DNA of 64,000 nt from Mesorhizobium sp. M2A.F.Ca.ET.046.03.2.1. Lineage in GTDB: Bacteria > Pseudomonadota > Alphaproteobacteria > Rhizobiales > Rhizobiaceae. Below are positions 18,047 through 26,784 of this stretch, in pieces. The translations under genes were made by a program, and so were the position numbers. The DNA lies in the NCBI RefSeq assembly GCF_003952425.1, contig NZ_CP034449.1:6374001-6438000 (forward strand), given 5' to 3'. The stretch's first letter is position 1. Each line of letters opens with the position of its first letter. The notes beneath the pieces are model-generated. The model worked only from the letters and a program-made list of their open reading frames with translations, searched no databases and was not told the origin of the DNA.

Positions 18047-18952
18047 CTAGGACCTCCGCACCCGCCGCCACGCAGCGGGCGCGATACCTGTGTACTTTAC
18101 AAAGATGCGGGTAAAATGGCTTTGGTCCGAGAAGCCACAGGCATGGCCAATTTCGCCCACGGGCAAATCCGAATTCAGAAGCATACTTTTCGCCTGTTCC
18201 ACGCGTTGCGCAACCAGCCACTGAAAGGGCGACAATCCTACCGTAGCTTTGAAAGCACGGGCGAAGTGGCTTCTAGATAAACCGCATACCCGCGCGAGTT
18301 CCTCTAGGCCAACCTGTCCGTCCATGTTGGCCAGAAGCATCTCCTTCGCCCGACGCTCATGCCTGCGTGCTAACCCGCCCCGCACGGGCCGCAGGGCTGC
18401 AGGCTGCTCCGAATAAAACGCGGTGAGATGGGTCATGAGTGCCGTGGCCAACTGGTCAGCAAACAATCGGGCCATCGTATCCGGCCGCTCAAACGCGGGG
18501 ACCAGACACTCTCCCAAGTTGCTTATCGTGGGATCACTCAAGGCCACACCGTTGGCAGTTCGAAGCTTCCCCACCGGCCGCAAGTCATGCTCGTCCTGGA
18601 AGCGCTGCAGTGCCTCGCCAGAGGTGTACATGGAGAGGCAATCCACGGTGCCTTTGGTTACAGAGGCATGGTCTTCATTGAGGTCCAGGAACAGGAATTG
18701 TCCCCCGTGCAGAGGCATCGACGAAACCGGCTTGCCATTGACCCAGTAAGGATAACTTGGGAGGTAGCGGCGCTGAAGGCACAGCAGATAGCCGTTACTG
18801 CTTTCCATGTGTACCGGTGTTCCCTGATCAACCTGTGTCCAGTTCACTCGGGTACCGATGATCTCGGCCACCTGGAGAAAACGTGTTGATAGCGTCCGCG
18901 GCTCCTCCAAACCTACGAATCTCCCAACGCTGCGTGCAATTTCGGCGTTCAT
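18047..18952 (-). CDS. AraC-family transcriptional regulator
   Basis: A regulator of 301 residues with an N-terminal ligand or dimerisation domain and two C-terminal helix-turn-helices (about residues 195-298). The second carries the AraC signature around IGHACGFSDQSHFTRIFVKYTG. It lies directly upstream of paoABC on the same strand, which makes it the obvious candidate for aldehyde-responsive control of that operon; no operator was identified. The length is normal for the family. Confidence 0.9.
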   Translation of the reverse strand: MNAEIARSVGRFVGLEEPRTLSTRFLQVAEIIGTRVNWTQVDQGTPVHMESSNGYLLCLQRRYLPSYPYWVNGKPVSSMPLHGGQFLFLDLNEDHASVTKGTVDCLSMYTSGEALQRFQDEHDLRPVGKLRTANGVALSDPTISNLGECLVPAFERPDTMARLFADQLATALMTHLTAFYSEQPAALRPVRGGLARRHERRAKEMLLANMDGQVGLEELARVCGLSRSHFARAFKATVGLSPFQWLVAQRVEQAKSMLLNSDLPVGEIGHACGFSDQSHFTRIFVKYTGIAPAAWRRVRRS

Positions 18953-19149
18953 GGGGTTCCCTCAAATCTGAGCAAACAGTTTGCATCAAGGCGCACGAGC
19001 AGTTCAAGACTGTGCTGGCCGAGCTGAACAGCATGGCGGCTTTGTGCCGAAGGCCTCCAGCAACGGACGTCGGGTTACGGCCCATCGCAGACGTCGGCAA
19101 ACTCTGTCCTATCCAAGGCGGATGTTGCTGTAAGACCGTCGAGCGACCG

Positions 19150-20183
19150 CTAAGCCGGTGGCCGGTGACCCGTGGAGAGGTCGCTGCATGATTTACCCCT
19201 CTGTTTGGTGACGCCCGGATTAAATCGACCGTCCGGCATCTTCACAAGGCGGTCGTTGTCCGCCGCGAACAGAATGCGGGCCTTCGGATACTTCGCCCGT
19301 ATCGCCTTCGAAACCGGGCCGAGGTTGCCGGCGTCGAATGCCGTAATAGTGAGGTAGCCGGTAGCCTGATGAACGCGGGCAGCGGTGCTGTAGCCTCGGC
19401 GATGGTGATAACGAAGCCGGCGCCAGGATCTTCGGGCCGCTTGCCGATCGGATGGTAATTCCCATCTTTGGCAGTGCCCTTGAGAAACCGTTTCGTGCCA
19501 TCGTCGCCGATAAGCTGGACGCTCGCCAGTTCGGCGCCAGGCGTGTACAGCGGCACGACAAGGGAACCGGCGCGGGCGGTGCGCGGGTCTTCCTCGGGGT
19601 CCACCACGTATTTGACGTTTTGCTTCAGGCGCCGAAGGCCAGGGAAGGGCGGCAGACCCTTTTTCGCGAGGTAGGGGTGTGAGGCCGGCGCCTTCTCGGT
19701 CGACGCCATGATGAGCCCGGCAGCGGCGGCAGCGGCGGCATTAAGGGCGGCCCGCTCTTCCTCGCGCTGGCGTTGCGTTTCCGCCATGCGTTTTTTCAGT
19801 TCGGCGCGTTCGGCCGCCGTCATCGCGGAGGGGCGCTTTTCCGTCCATGTATCCTGAATTCCGGTTTGCAGGTCGCCGAAGGCGCCCGAGGCCGGGGTGT
19901 CCAGATGCAGCACATACCAAACGTGTTGGTTCCTGGCCTTTTTCTTGCCCTGGGCATTGGCGCGGTGCACCTTTCCATCGGCAATCGGGTGAGAGGCGCC
20001 GCGCGAGTTGGCGGTGTCCATATGGACGCCCGCCGAGCGCATCGCGTCGAGGAATTCAGTGATTTTCTGTTCATCGCCGTGCTGCCGGACGTTTGCAAAT
20101 TGCAAACGCCGCGCTGACGCGCCGTCTTCGGCAACGGGCTCTTGCTCGCCGGATGGCGACTCATTAAAATGGTTCACGGTCAA
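19150..20183 (-). pseudogene. Toprim-domain primase/helicase of an integrative element, frameshifted and truncated
   Basis: From ATG 20183 the frame reads as the N-terminal part of a plasmid/phage-type primase-helicase: an AAD-like start region, the pattern WYVLHLDTP, an Ala/Glu-rich linker and HPYLAKKG. At the Toprim domain the sequence GFVITIAE breaks. Adding one base after GAG at about 19393-19397 restores EGYSTAARVHQATGYLT followed by AFDAGN and ILFAADND, a standard Toprim pattern. In that second frame the stop is at 19150-19152, far short of a full primase-helicase, so the helicase part is missing. Together with AlpA and integrase remnants it marks a dead integrative element of P4-like organisation. 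Confidence 0.75.
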
Positions 20184-20205
20184 TCCACTTGAATGTCAGA
20201 ATGCA

Positions 20206-20237
20206 AAGCCCGCCGGTTGCAGCCAGGCGGGCTTTTT
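20206..20237 (+). terminator. Hairpin between alpA-like gene and primase remnant
   Basis: AAGCCCGCC pairs with GGCGGGCTT (9 bp) around an 11-nt loop. On the plus strand it is followed by further T residues (five in all); on the minus strand, the direction of the genes, it is followed by only three T. It lies in the gap between the AlpA-like stop and the primase start. Confidence 0.6.
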
Positions 20238-20240
20238 GCG

Positions 20241-20441
20241 TTAAGCGCGGACGCGTCGGCTCTCTATGAAGGCCGTAAGCTCGGCTTCGGGCCAATAGTT
20301 CCGGCCATTGATGTTGATCGGGCGAGGAAAGCCAAGATCAGGCTTACGCAACCAACGCCAAATGGTCATGTCGCTGACGCCGCCGACGCGGGTTTTCATT
20401 TCATTCGCCGGAAGCAATCTGGTGGAATTGGTGGCAGTCAT
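20241..20441 (-). CDS. AlpA-family DNA-binding regulator / excisionase-like
   Basis: A small protein of 66 residues from the ATG giving MTATNSTRLL; the frame extends 12 codons further but without likely start context. The helix-turn-helix is MKTRVGGVSDMTIWRWLRKP, followed by GFPRPININGRNYW, which is the pattern of AlpA/MerR-like winged helix proteins of integrative elements. Such proteins activate or act as directionality factors for the element's integrase. It sits between integrase and primase remnants in the order int-alpA-primase. It appears intact, unlike its neighbours. Confidence 0.8.
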   Translation of the reverse strand: MTATNSTRLLPANEMKTRVGGVSDMTIWRWLRKPDLGFPRPININGRNYWPEAELTAFIESRRVRA

Positions 20442-20567
20442 TTGAGCGGCAACTCCTAAGCTATCAAGGTGTAACAAGCTTAAGCTAGTGAAGTCGCCGT
20501 CGGACGGTAAACGAAGGATACTGGGAACCGTAGTACGCGAGGCCTTATCCGCAGATGGGAATAGCCT

Positions 20568-20826
20568 TCACCGATCCCTGGCTTTGGCGGATTCGATACG
20601 TTGAAGCTGGGCGGCCCAAGCGTCTAGTGCGGCGCGCTTTTCGTCCGCGAAAGAGTGCTTCTGATAGACGCCTACGATTGCCCCGAATGATCCGGAGGTA
20701 TGATTTAGAATCTTTCGATGATGGGAAGAGAAACGCCCAACCTTGCAATCCCGCTGGCGGCCGTCCTTCGCAAGTCGTGTAACGTCCAACGTGGAATCGG
20801 CGTCACCTTTTCCGGGTCGTCGTCCC
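20568..20826 (-). pseudogene. Tyrosine integrase C-terminal fragment, frameshifted
   Basis: Reading the minus strand from 20826 gives PRWTLHDLRRTAASGIARLG, which contains the HxLRR box of tyrosine recombinases, but this frame hits a TAA just after PIIERF. A one-base shift there continues as ILNHTSGSFGAIVGVYQKHS, where the Tyr is the expected nucleophile, and ends EKRAALDAWAAQL, the usual phage-integrase tail. The N-terminal half is absent: the coding homology stops about 3 bp from the tRNA-like attachment core. The fragment is therefore dead and was cut at or by recombination at that site. Confidence 0.8.
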
Positions 20827-20828
20827 CC

Positions 20829-20866
20829 TCAGTAGGTCATGGGTTCGAATCCCATCGCGCTCACCA
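20829..20866 (+). other. Attachment site: 3' end of a tRNA gene (tRNA-Lys-like), right end of genomic island
   Basis: The sequence holds half of an anticodon stem (TCAGT), variable loop AGGTC, a perfect T arm (ATGGG-TTCGAAT-CCCAT), the 3' acceptor strand CGCGCTC, discriminator A and encoded CCA. The matching 5' half of a tRNA, including the expected GAGCGCG acceptor strand, is not upstream, so this is a 3' remnant of the kind produced when an element integrates into a tRNA gene. TCAGT after the anticodon loop and the overall pattern fit tRNA-Lys, but the isotype is a guess. The intact tRNA should lie left of the window on the plus strand. Confidence 0.8.
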
Positions 20867-20869
20867 AAT

Positions 20870-21217
20870 TTGACCGTCCAAGATCGACCTGCCTCATCCT
20901 TCATAATTGACGATCGGAGCAGGGCCATTGTCCACGTCGCTGATAAGGAACAAAAAGCCATGCTCGGCTGTTTCCTTGCCGAAGGGACCGCAAATCGGGA
21001 TGCGGATACAGTGGACGTACTGAACTTGGAACTGGCCAGGGCCAGACAGCGCGTCAAGCGCGCGGAGATTTCGCTCAATCACGCAAAACAACTGCTGGAC
21101 GAGGAATGCGGCGTCGGGATCAATCTTGTGCTGTGCGACCGCATAAGGTCGGAACAGCAGCGGGTCGCGGAGGCCAGGAAACGGCTGGTGAAGATCGCTT
21201 CGACCGCCTCAGCCTGA
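20870..21217 (+). CDS. Small hypothetical protein next to island end
   Basis: A frame of up to 115 residues from a TTG at 20870; an ATG at 20960 would give 85 residues. The C-terminal two thirds (from about residue 50) are charged and helical, with heptad-like spacing typical of a short coiled coil. I recognise no family. It begins 3 bp after the tRNA remnant, so the original start may have been lost or it may be a chromosomal gene unrelated to the island. Its stop lies about 95 bp before the next gene. Confidence 0.4.
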   Translation: MTVQDRPASSFIIDDRSRAIVHVADKEQKAMLGCFLAEGTANRDADTVDVLNLELARARQRVKRAEISLNHAKQLLDEECGVGINLVLCDRIRSEQQRVAEARKRLVKIASTASA

Positions 21218-21312
21218 CGGTGTGACTTCCTGAGACAATGGAGATCCTGCCGCGTTGCCTTGTTCCTGGACAGGGTCATGGTTAAAGTCGGGCCTCCCAG
21301 GGAGGCTCCAGG

Positions 21313-22455
21313 ATGGCACTTGACCTTTCGGTAGAGACCACGGCCCGTAAAGCGGCGACGCCGCCCGGCAAATATCTCTTGGGCCCGGTCGCCGATTTCC
21401 TCATGCTCGGCGGCAGCGCGTTTTTGATCCTGCCGATGCTGTTCTTCGTGCCGCGCGATTATGAAGGTCCGCTGGCCGCGACGATGGTCGTCGTCGCCTA
21501 TCTGGTGAACTACCCGCATTTCGCCCATTCCTACCAGATCTTCTATCGCAATTTCGGCCGCAAGGCGCGGGGCGAGGGATACGACAGGAGCCTGCAACTT
21601 CGCTACATTTTCGCCGGCGTCATCGTTCCGGTGATCATGGCCCTGTTCTTCGCCTATGGCGCGGCGGCGTCGAACACGCGGCTGCTCGGCTTCGCGGCCA
21701 ATGCGATGTTCTTCTTCGTCGGCTGGCACTACGTCAAGCAAGGCTACGGCATGCTGATGGTCGACGCCGTCTTGAAGCGCAAATTCTTCGATGACCGGGA
21801 CAAGAAGGTGCTGCTCGTCAACAGCTACGCGGTGTGGATCCTGGCTTGGCTGCAGACGAATACGGCTGTGACGCAGGGGCAGTATTACGGACTCCAGTAT
21901 TACACTTTTGCCGCGCCGTCCTGGATTACCGATATTGCGGTGCTGGCGGCCGTCGGATCGACGGCGGCCACGCTTCTGATGCTGGCCAGACGTTGGCGAA
22001 AGAATGGAGGCCTGCCGTATAACGGCATCGTTGCCTATGTCGCATCGCTCTATCTCTGGATCCTGATTGCGAGGATAAACCCGCTCTGGTTGCTGGTGGT
22101 GCCGGCGCTGCACTCGCTGCAATATCTGGCCGTGGTCTGGCGCTACCAGACCAATGTCGAGAGATCCGTCTCGGATGCCACGAGCGACCCGGAGCCGAAA
22201 ATCCTATCGGTGCTCGGGCCTCGCTACAGGTTGCGGGTCCTCGGTTTCATCATCGGCGGCGGCGCGCTCGGCTATCTCGGCTTCTGGCTGATCCCGTTCG
22301 TGCTGACCGCCCTGGTCCCCTATGACAAACAGGTGCTCGGTTCGTCGCTGTTCTTCTTCATCGTGCTGATCTTCATCAACGTGCACCACTATTTCCTCGA
22401 CAATGTGATGTGGCGCCGCGGCAATCCGGAAGTGTCGAAATATCTGTTTCGATAA
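21313..22455 (+). CDS. Conserved multi-pass membrane protein with histidine motifs, function unknown
   Basis: A protein of 380 residues with about eight or nine predicted hydrophobic helices. Histidines recur at the membrane boundary: NYPHFAHSYQ near residue 58, GWHYVKQGYG near 138, LHSLQYL near 256 and VHHYFLDNVMW near 358. The pattern recalls membrane-embedded metal enzymes such as the Brp/Blh carotene-cleaving group, but I cannot assign it to one. It is monocistronic, with GGAGG at about 21301 ahead of the ATG, and converges with dprA. Function unknown; the metal-enzyme idea is an inference from His placement. Confidence 0.75.
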   Translation: MALDLSVETTARKAATPPGKYLLGPVADFLMLGGSAFLILPMLFFVPRDYEGPLAATMVVVAYLVNYPHFAHSYQIFYRNFGRKARGEGYDRSLQLRYIFAGVIVPVIMALFFAYGAAASNTRLLGFAANAMFFFVGWHYVKQGYGMLMVDAVLKRKFFDDRDKKVLLVNSYAVWILAWLQTNTAVTQGQYYGLQYYTFAAPSWITDIAVLAAVGSTAATLLMLARRWRKNGGLPYNGIVAYVASLYLWILIARINPLWLLVVPALHSLQYLAVVWRYQTNVERSVSDATSDPEPKILSVLGPRYRLRVLGFIIGGGALGYLGFWLIPFVLTALVPYDKQVLGSSLFFFIVLIFINVHHYFLDNVMWRRGNPEVSKYLFR

Positions 22456-22483
22456 GGAAGTTGGCTCTGCCCCGTGTGACAAG

Positions 22484-23611
22484 TCATGCGATGAGCGACA
22501 CATTCCCGCCGGCATGACGCTCCAGCCGTCCGGCAAGGTCGAGCTCCAGCAGCACCATCGATATCTGCGCCGCACTCATACCCGTGTGGCGGATGATGTC
22601 GTCCACCGCGATCGGCGTGGGTCCCAGCGCCTCCAGCACATCGGCGCGGTCGTTTTCACCGGGCGGCGGCAGGGCCGAGATGTCGGGCGCCTCGGCAAGC
22701 GGCGCGGTTCTTGGAGGGCGGGTGCCGGCGAGCGGCGCCAGCGCGCCGAGCACGTCGGCGGCTTCGGTGACAAGCGTGACGCCGTCCTTGAGCAGGGCGT
22801 TGCAGCCGGCGGCGCGCGGGTCGAGCGGCGAGCCCGGCACGGCAAAGACCAGCCGGCCCATGTCATTGGCGAGGCGGGCGCTGATCAGCGAGCCGGAACG
22901 TTGCGCGGCTTCCACCACCACCAGGCCGAGCGCCATGCCGGCGACAAGGCGGTTGCGGCGCGGGAAATCCTGGGCGCGCGGCTGCCAGGCGAAGGGCATT
23001 TCCGAAACGATCGCGCCGCCGCGATCGGCGATCTCGTCGCACAGGCCGGCATTCTCGGGCGGGTAGGGGACATCGAGCCCGCCGGCCAGCACGCCGATGG
23101 TTCCGGTCGAAACGCTGCCTTTGTGCGCGGCCGTGTCGATGCCGCGCGCCAGGCCGGAAACGATGGCGTAACCTTCGCGGCCGAGGTCGGCCGCCAGCAT
23201 GCGCGCCATCTTGATGCCGGCCAGCGACGCGTTGCGGGCGCCGACAATCGCCACCGCCGGCATACGGAAGACCGCGCCTTCGCCTTTCACCGCCAGCAGC
23301 GGCGGCGGATTGTCCAAGGTCTTCAGCAAGGGCGGATAATCGGCCTCGCCAATGCCGACGAAGCGGGCGCCGGCGCGCCGGGCGGCCTCCAGCTCGGCTT
23401 CCGCCTCGGCGAGGGAGGGGATGCGGACGATGCGATTGGCGCCGCCGGAGATCATCAATTCGGGCAGCATTTCAAGCGCTGCTTCGGCCGAGCCGAAGCG
23501 GTTGATTAGCTCGCGAAACGAAGCCGGGCCGACATTGGGCGTGCGGATCAGCCGAAGCCAGGCAAGCCGCTGCCGGTCGCTGAGGCGCGGGCCGGCGGCT
23601 GGAGCGCTCAT
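22484..23611 (-). CDS. dprA: DNA-processing protein DprA
   Basis: DprA of 375 residues, starting [10 protein letters not shown]; the longer frame overlaps plsY extensively and is rejected. It has an N-terminal SAM-like region (residues 12-75), then the Rossmann-like core with [22 protein letters not shown], and [11 protein letters not shown], plus RNRLVAGM and [11 protein letters not shown], followed by a short C-terminal winged-helix domain. It loads RecA on incoming single-stranded DNA during natural transformation. Its start overlaps the plsY stop by 4 bp, making pyrB-pyrC'-plsY-dprA a likely operon. Confidence 0.95.
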   Translation of the reverse strand: MSAPAAGPRLSDRQRLAWLRLIRTPNVGPASFRELINRFGSAEAALEMLPELMISGGANRIVRIPSLAEAEAELEAARRAGARFVGIGEADYPPLLKTLDNPPPLLAVKGEGAVFRMPAVAIVGARNASLAGIKMARMLAADLGREGYAIVSGLARGIDTAAHKGSVSTGTIGVLAGGLDVPYPPENAGLCDEIADRGGAIVSEMPFAWQPRAQDFPRRNRLVAGMALGLVVVEAAQRSGSLISARLANDMGRLVFAVPGSPLDPRAAGCNALLKDGVTLVTEAADVLGALAPLAGTRPPRTAPLAEAPDISALPPPGENDRADVLEALGPTPIAVDDIIRHTGMSAAQISMVLLELDLAGRLERHAGGNVSLIA

Positions 23612-24189
23612 CCTTTCGCCCCGATCTTGCCTTCGGTGCCGGCCAGCAGCCGCGAGATGTTGGCATGGTGCTTGGCGATCACGATCAGGCTCATCACGGC
23701 GAACAGGCCGGCGATCTGCGGCGTGCTGATGAAATAAAGCGCGATCGGCACGATGACCGCCGCCGCCAGTGCGGCCAGAGAGGAGTATCGAAACAGAAAG
23801 GCCATGGCGAGCCAGACGACGGCGAAGACGAGCATGCCCTGCCATGCAAGGCCGAGCAGCACGCCGAGATAGGTGGCGACGCCCTTGCCGCCTTTGAAGC
23901 CGAGCCAGACCGGGAAGAGATGGCCGAGGAAGGCGCCGCAGCCCGCCAAAAGTCCGAAGTCCGGCGAAAAATGCCCGGCTATGAGGGCGGCGGCGGTGCC
24001 TTTCAGCGCGTCGAGCAGCAGCGTTGCAGCTGCGAGCCCTTTGTTGCCTGTCCTCAGCACATTGGTCGCGCCGATATTGCCGGAACCGATGTTGCGGACG
24101 TCGCCGAGACCGGCCGCGCGAGTGATCAAAAGTCCGAACGGTATCGAGCCGAGCAGATAGCCGAAAACGAGCGCGATCGCATAACCCAT
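23608..24189 (-). CDS. plsY: Acyl-phosphate glycerol-3-phosphate acyltransferase PlsY
   Basis: Integral membrane enzyme of 193 residues that transfers the acyl group of acyl-phosphate to glycerol-3-phosphate, the first step of phospholipid synthesis. The diagnostic segments are [10 protein letters not shown] near residue 11, the [15 protein letters not shown] loop near 34-48, and [13 protein letters not shown] near 105. The start at 24189 begins with a membrane helix directly. It is separated by 184 bp from the pyrC' gene and overlaps dprA. Confidence 0.96.
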   Translation of the reverse strand: MGYAIALVFGYLLGSIPFGLLITRAAGLGDVRNIGSGNIGATNVLRTGNKGLAAATLLLDALKGTAAALIAGHFSPDFGLLAGCGAFLGHLFPVWLGFKGGKGVATYLGVLLGLAWQGMLVFAVVWLAMAFLFRYSSLAALAAAVIVPIALYFISTPQIAGLFAVMSLIVIAKHHANISRLLAGTEGKIGAKG

Positions 24190-24373
24190 TGTTTCCCCCG
24201 TATTCCTTCCTTGGCTCGCTCGCCTTAAGATTGATTCAATTTGCGTTATGCAACTCTGATTTGCAATAGCCGGCGCTGCGCGGGCATCAGTCGAGCATAA
24301 TGGTAGAGTCGAGAGGGTTCGCCAAGCAACTCCGTGCCTGGCAGACTTGGCAGCGCTCAATGCGTCGGATGGT

Positions 24374-25660
24374 CTAGGCGGAAAAAACCGTGCGGCCCGC
24401 GACCACCGTCCGCAGGACCTTGCCTTGAACGCGCGCACCTTCGAAACAGGTGTTCTTCGAGCGCGAGCGCAGGCCGCCTTCGCTGACGATCCACGGCTCG
24501 TCGAGATCGACGACCGCGAGATCGGCCGGCGCGCCCGGCTGCAGCGTGCCGCCCGGCAGGCCGAACAATCTCGCCGGTGCCGTGGACAGCGTCTCGATCA
24601 GCCTGAGCAGCGGCACGTCGCCATTGTGGTAGAGCCGAAGCGCTGCGCCAAGCAGCGTCTCCAGCCCGATGGCGCCGGCGGCCGCGTCGGCGAAGGGCAG
24701 GCGCTTGGTGTCGACGTCCTGCGGGTCATGCGAGGAAACGATGATGTCGATCGTGCCGTCCTTGATCGCCTCGATCATCGCCAGCCTGTCATCCTCGGCG
24801 CGCAGGGGCGGCGTCAGCCGGAAGAAGGTACGGTATTCGCCCACATCGTTCTCGTTGAGCGACAGATTGTGGATGGCGACCCCAGCCGTGACATTGGCGC
24901 CATCCGTCTTGGCCCGGTTCACCGCGCCGGCCGCCATCGCTGACGAAATCTTGGCGGCGTGGTAGGCGCCGCCGGTCAGCCGGGCCAGCGCCAGGTCGCG
25001 TTCGAGCGGGATGAGCTCGGCCTCGCGCGGAATGCCCGACAGGCCGAGCCAGCTCGCATAGAGCCCCTCGTTCATCACGCCGGACGAGGCGAGGTCGGCA
25101 TCCTGCGTTTCGTGCGCGATGACGCCGCCGAAATCGCGGGCATAGGTCAGCGCGCGCCGCATGACCAGCGCGTTGGCGATGGTGTGGCGGCCGTCGGTGT
25201 AGGCGACGGCGCCGGCTTCGCGCAGCAGGCCGAATTCGGTCATCTCGCGGCCGTCGAGGCCCTTGGTGATCGCGGCCGCCGGGAAGATGTTGACGCTTGC
25301 GGTGTCGCGTGCGGTGCGCAGCACGAATTCGACCAGCGCCACATTGTCGATCACCGGGTCGGTGTCAGGCATCATGACGATGGAGGTGACGCCGCCGGCC
25401 GCCGCCGCCACGCTTGCCGAGGCGATGGTCTCGCGATGCTCGCCGCCGGGTTCGCCGATGAAGACGCGCGCGTCGACAAGGCCTGGAATGATCGTCTTGC
25501 GGGCGCAGTCGATGACGGTGGCGCCTTCGGGCGCCCCCTGGTTCAATGCCGCCTTTCCGGCCGCGGCGATCTTGCGGCCGTCGACGATGACGCTGCCGAT
25601 CTCGTCGATGCCGCGCGACGGGTCGACAATGTGCGCCTTGCTGAAGACGGTCACGCTCAT
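24374..25660 (-). CDS. pyrC': Dihydroorotase-like protein lacking metal ligands (pseudo-dihydroorotase, PyrC')
   Basis: A class I dihydroorotase homologue of 428 residues, overlapping pyrB by 4 bp. The fold is evident (IIPGLVDA near 57, [38 protein letters not shown]). However, the metal-binding DxHxHxREPG motif reads D63-A-R-V-F-I-G-E-P-G, so both His and the substrate Arg are gone; YHxxH reads YHAAK, and the TDHAPH motif reads SSHDPQ, so the catalytic Asp is missing. It is therefore probably inactive. Non-catalytic PyrC' partners encoded next to pyrB are known in pseudomonads, where they are needed for assembly of aspartate transcarbamoylase. An active dihydroorotase should be encoded elsewhere. 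Confidence 0.9.
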   Translation of the reverse strand: MSVTVFSKAHIVDPSRGIDEIGSVIVDGRKIAAAGKAALNQGAPEGATVIDCARKTIIPGLVDARVFIGEPGGEHRETIASASVAAAAGGVTSIVMMPDTDPVIDNVALVEFVLRTARDTASVNIFPAAAITKGLDGREMTEFGLLREAGAVAYTDGRHTIANALVMRRALTYARDFGGVIAHETQDADLASSGVMNEGLYASWLGLSGIPREAELIPLERDLALARLTGGAYHAAKISSAMAAGAVNRAKTDGANVTAGVAIHNLSLNENDVGEYRTFFRLTPPLRAEDDRLAMIEAIKDGTIDIIVSSHDPQDVDTKRLPFADAAAGAIGLETLLGAALRLYHNGDVPLLRLIETLSTAPARLFGLPGGTLQPGAPADLAVVDLDEPWIVSEGGLRSRSKNTCFEGARVQGKVLRTVVAGRTVFSA

Positions 25661-26622
25661 GCGCCGCGCCCCTCATGGTTGCGGCGCGGGTCGAGCAATG
25701 CTTCCATGACCGCCATGCGCACGGCGACCCCCATCTCCACCTGTTCCTGGATGACGCTTTGCGGCCCGTCGGCGATTTCGGAGGCGATCTCGACGCCGCG
25801 GTTCATCGGACCAGGATGCATGACCAGCGCATCGTCCTTGGCGGCTTTCAGCTTTTCGGCATCGAGGCCGAAATAGCGGAAATATTCGCGGATCGACGGC
25901 ACGAAGGCGCCTTCCATGCGCTCGCGCTGCAGGCGCAGCATCATCACGACGTCGGCATCCTTCAGGCCCTCGGCCATCGAGCGCGCGACGATGACGCCCA
26001 TCCGATCAATGCCGGAAGGCAGCAGCGTCGAGGGCGCCACGACGCGCACCTGCGCGCCGAGCGCGTTCAACAGCATGATGTTGGAGCGGGCGACGCGCGA
26101 ATGCAGGATGTCGCCGCAAATCGCCACGATCAGCTTCGAAAGCGGGCCCTTGGCGCGGCGGATGGTCAGCGCGTCGAGCAGCGCCTGCGTCGGGTGCTCG
26201 TGCGCGCCGTCGCCGGCATTGACCACCGAGCAGCCGACCTTCTGGGCGAGCAGGGCGGCGGCGCCGGCCGACTGGTGGCGGATGATCAGGATGTCGGGCC
26301 GCATGGCGTTGAGCGTCATCGCCGTATCGATCAGCGTCTCGCCCTTCTTCACCGAGGAGCTCGCCACCGACATGTTCATGACGTCGGCGCCGAGACGCTT
26401 GCCGGCCAGCTCGAAGGACGACTGCGTGCGGGTCGATGCCTCGTAGAACAGGTTGATCTGGGTGCGGCCGCGCAGCGTCGAGGTCTTCTTTTCCGATTGC
26501 CGCGAGATCGCCACGGCCTGGTCCGCCCGATCGAGCAACAGCTCTATATCGGCGGGGGAAAGATCGCGGATGCCCAGAAGATGGCGGTGGGGAAAGAGCG
26601 GCAGGGACGAAGCGTCGGTCAT
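25657..26622 (-). CDS. pyrB: Aspartate carbamoyltransferase catalytic subunit
   Basis: A 321-residue enzyme making carbamoyl-aspartate from carbamoyl phosphate and aspartate in pyrimidine synthesis. Carbamoyl-phosphate residues lie in STRTQSSFE (near 63-71), with further active-site motifs at HPTQALLDA and MHPGPMNRG. No regulatory pyrI follows; instead the pseudo-dihydroorotase overlaps its 3' end, a layout typical of the large class A ATCase complexes with a DHO-like partner. It is the first gene of the minus-strand operon and lies divergent from the AidB-like gene, 162 bp away. Confidence 0.96.
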   Translation of the reverse strand: MTDASSLPLFPHRHLLGIRDLSPADIELLLDRADQAVAISRQSEKKTSTLRGRTQINLFYEASTRTQSSFELAGKRLGADVMNMSVASSSVKKGETLIDTAMTLNAMRPDILIIRHQSAGAAALLAQKVGCSVVNAGDGAHEHPTQALLDALTIRRAKGPLSKLIVAICGDILHSRVARSNIMLLNALGAQVRVVAPSTLLPSGIDRMGVIVARSMAEGLKDADVVMMLRLQRERMEGAFVPSIREYFRYFGLDAEKLKAAKDDALVMHPGPMNRGVEIASEIADGPQSVIQEQVEMGVAVRMAVMEALLDPRRNHEGRGA

Positions 26623-26784
26623 CTCAAGGCGCTGCTATAGGGTGCGGTCCGGCCCGCCGCAAGCGCCAGCTTTGGATTGCGGGCTTTCTCCCCGGTATTT
26701 TCGTCGCGCGTGCCGCAACGCTTGGGCTATAAGGCCGGATGGCCTCGGATTCGTGATCGCGGCCTGGGGATGTAAGGAAGACGC

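Noticed and set aside
20803..21078. Minus-strand frame ending GERDGIRTHDLL
   Set aside because: This peptide arises from translating the antisense of a tRNA 3' end, a well-known annotation artefact; here it is the attachment site.
21079..22122. 347-codon antisense frame over the histidine-rich membrane protein gene
   Set aside because: Arg/His/Gln-rich low-complexity composition typical of an antisense shadow.
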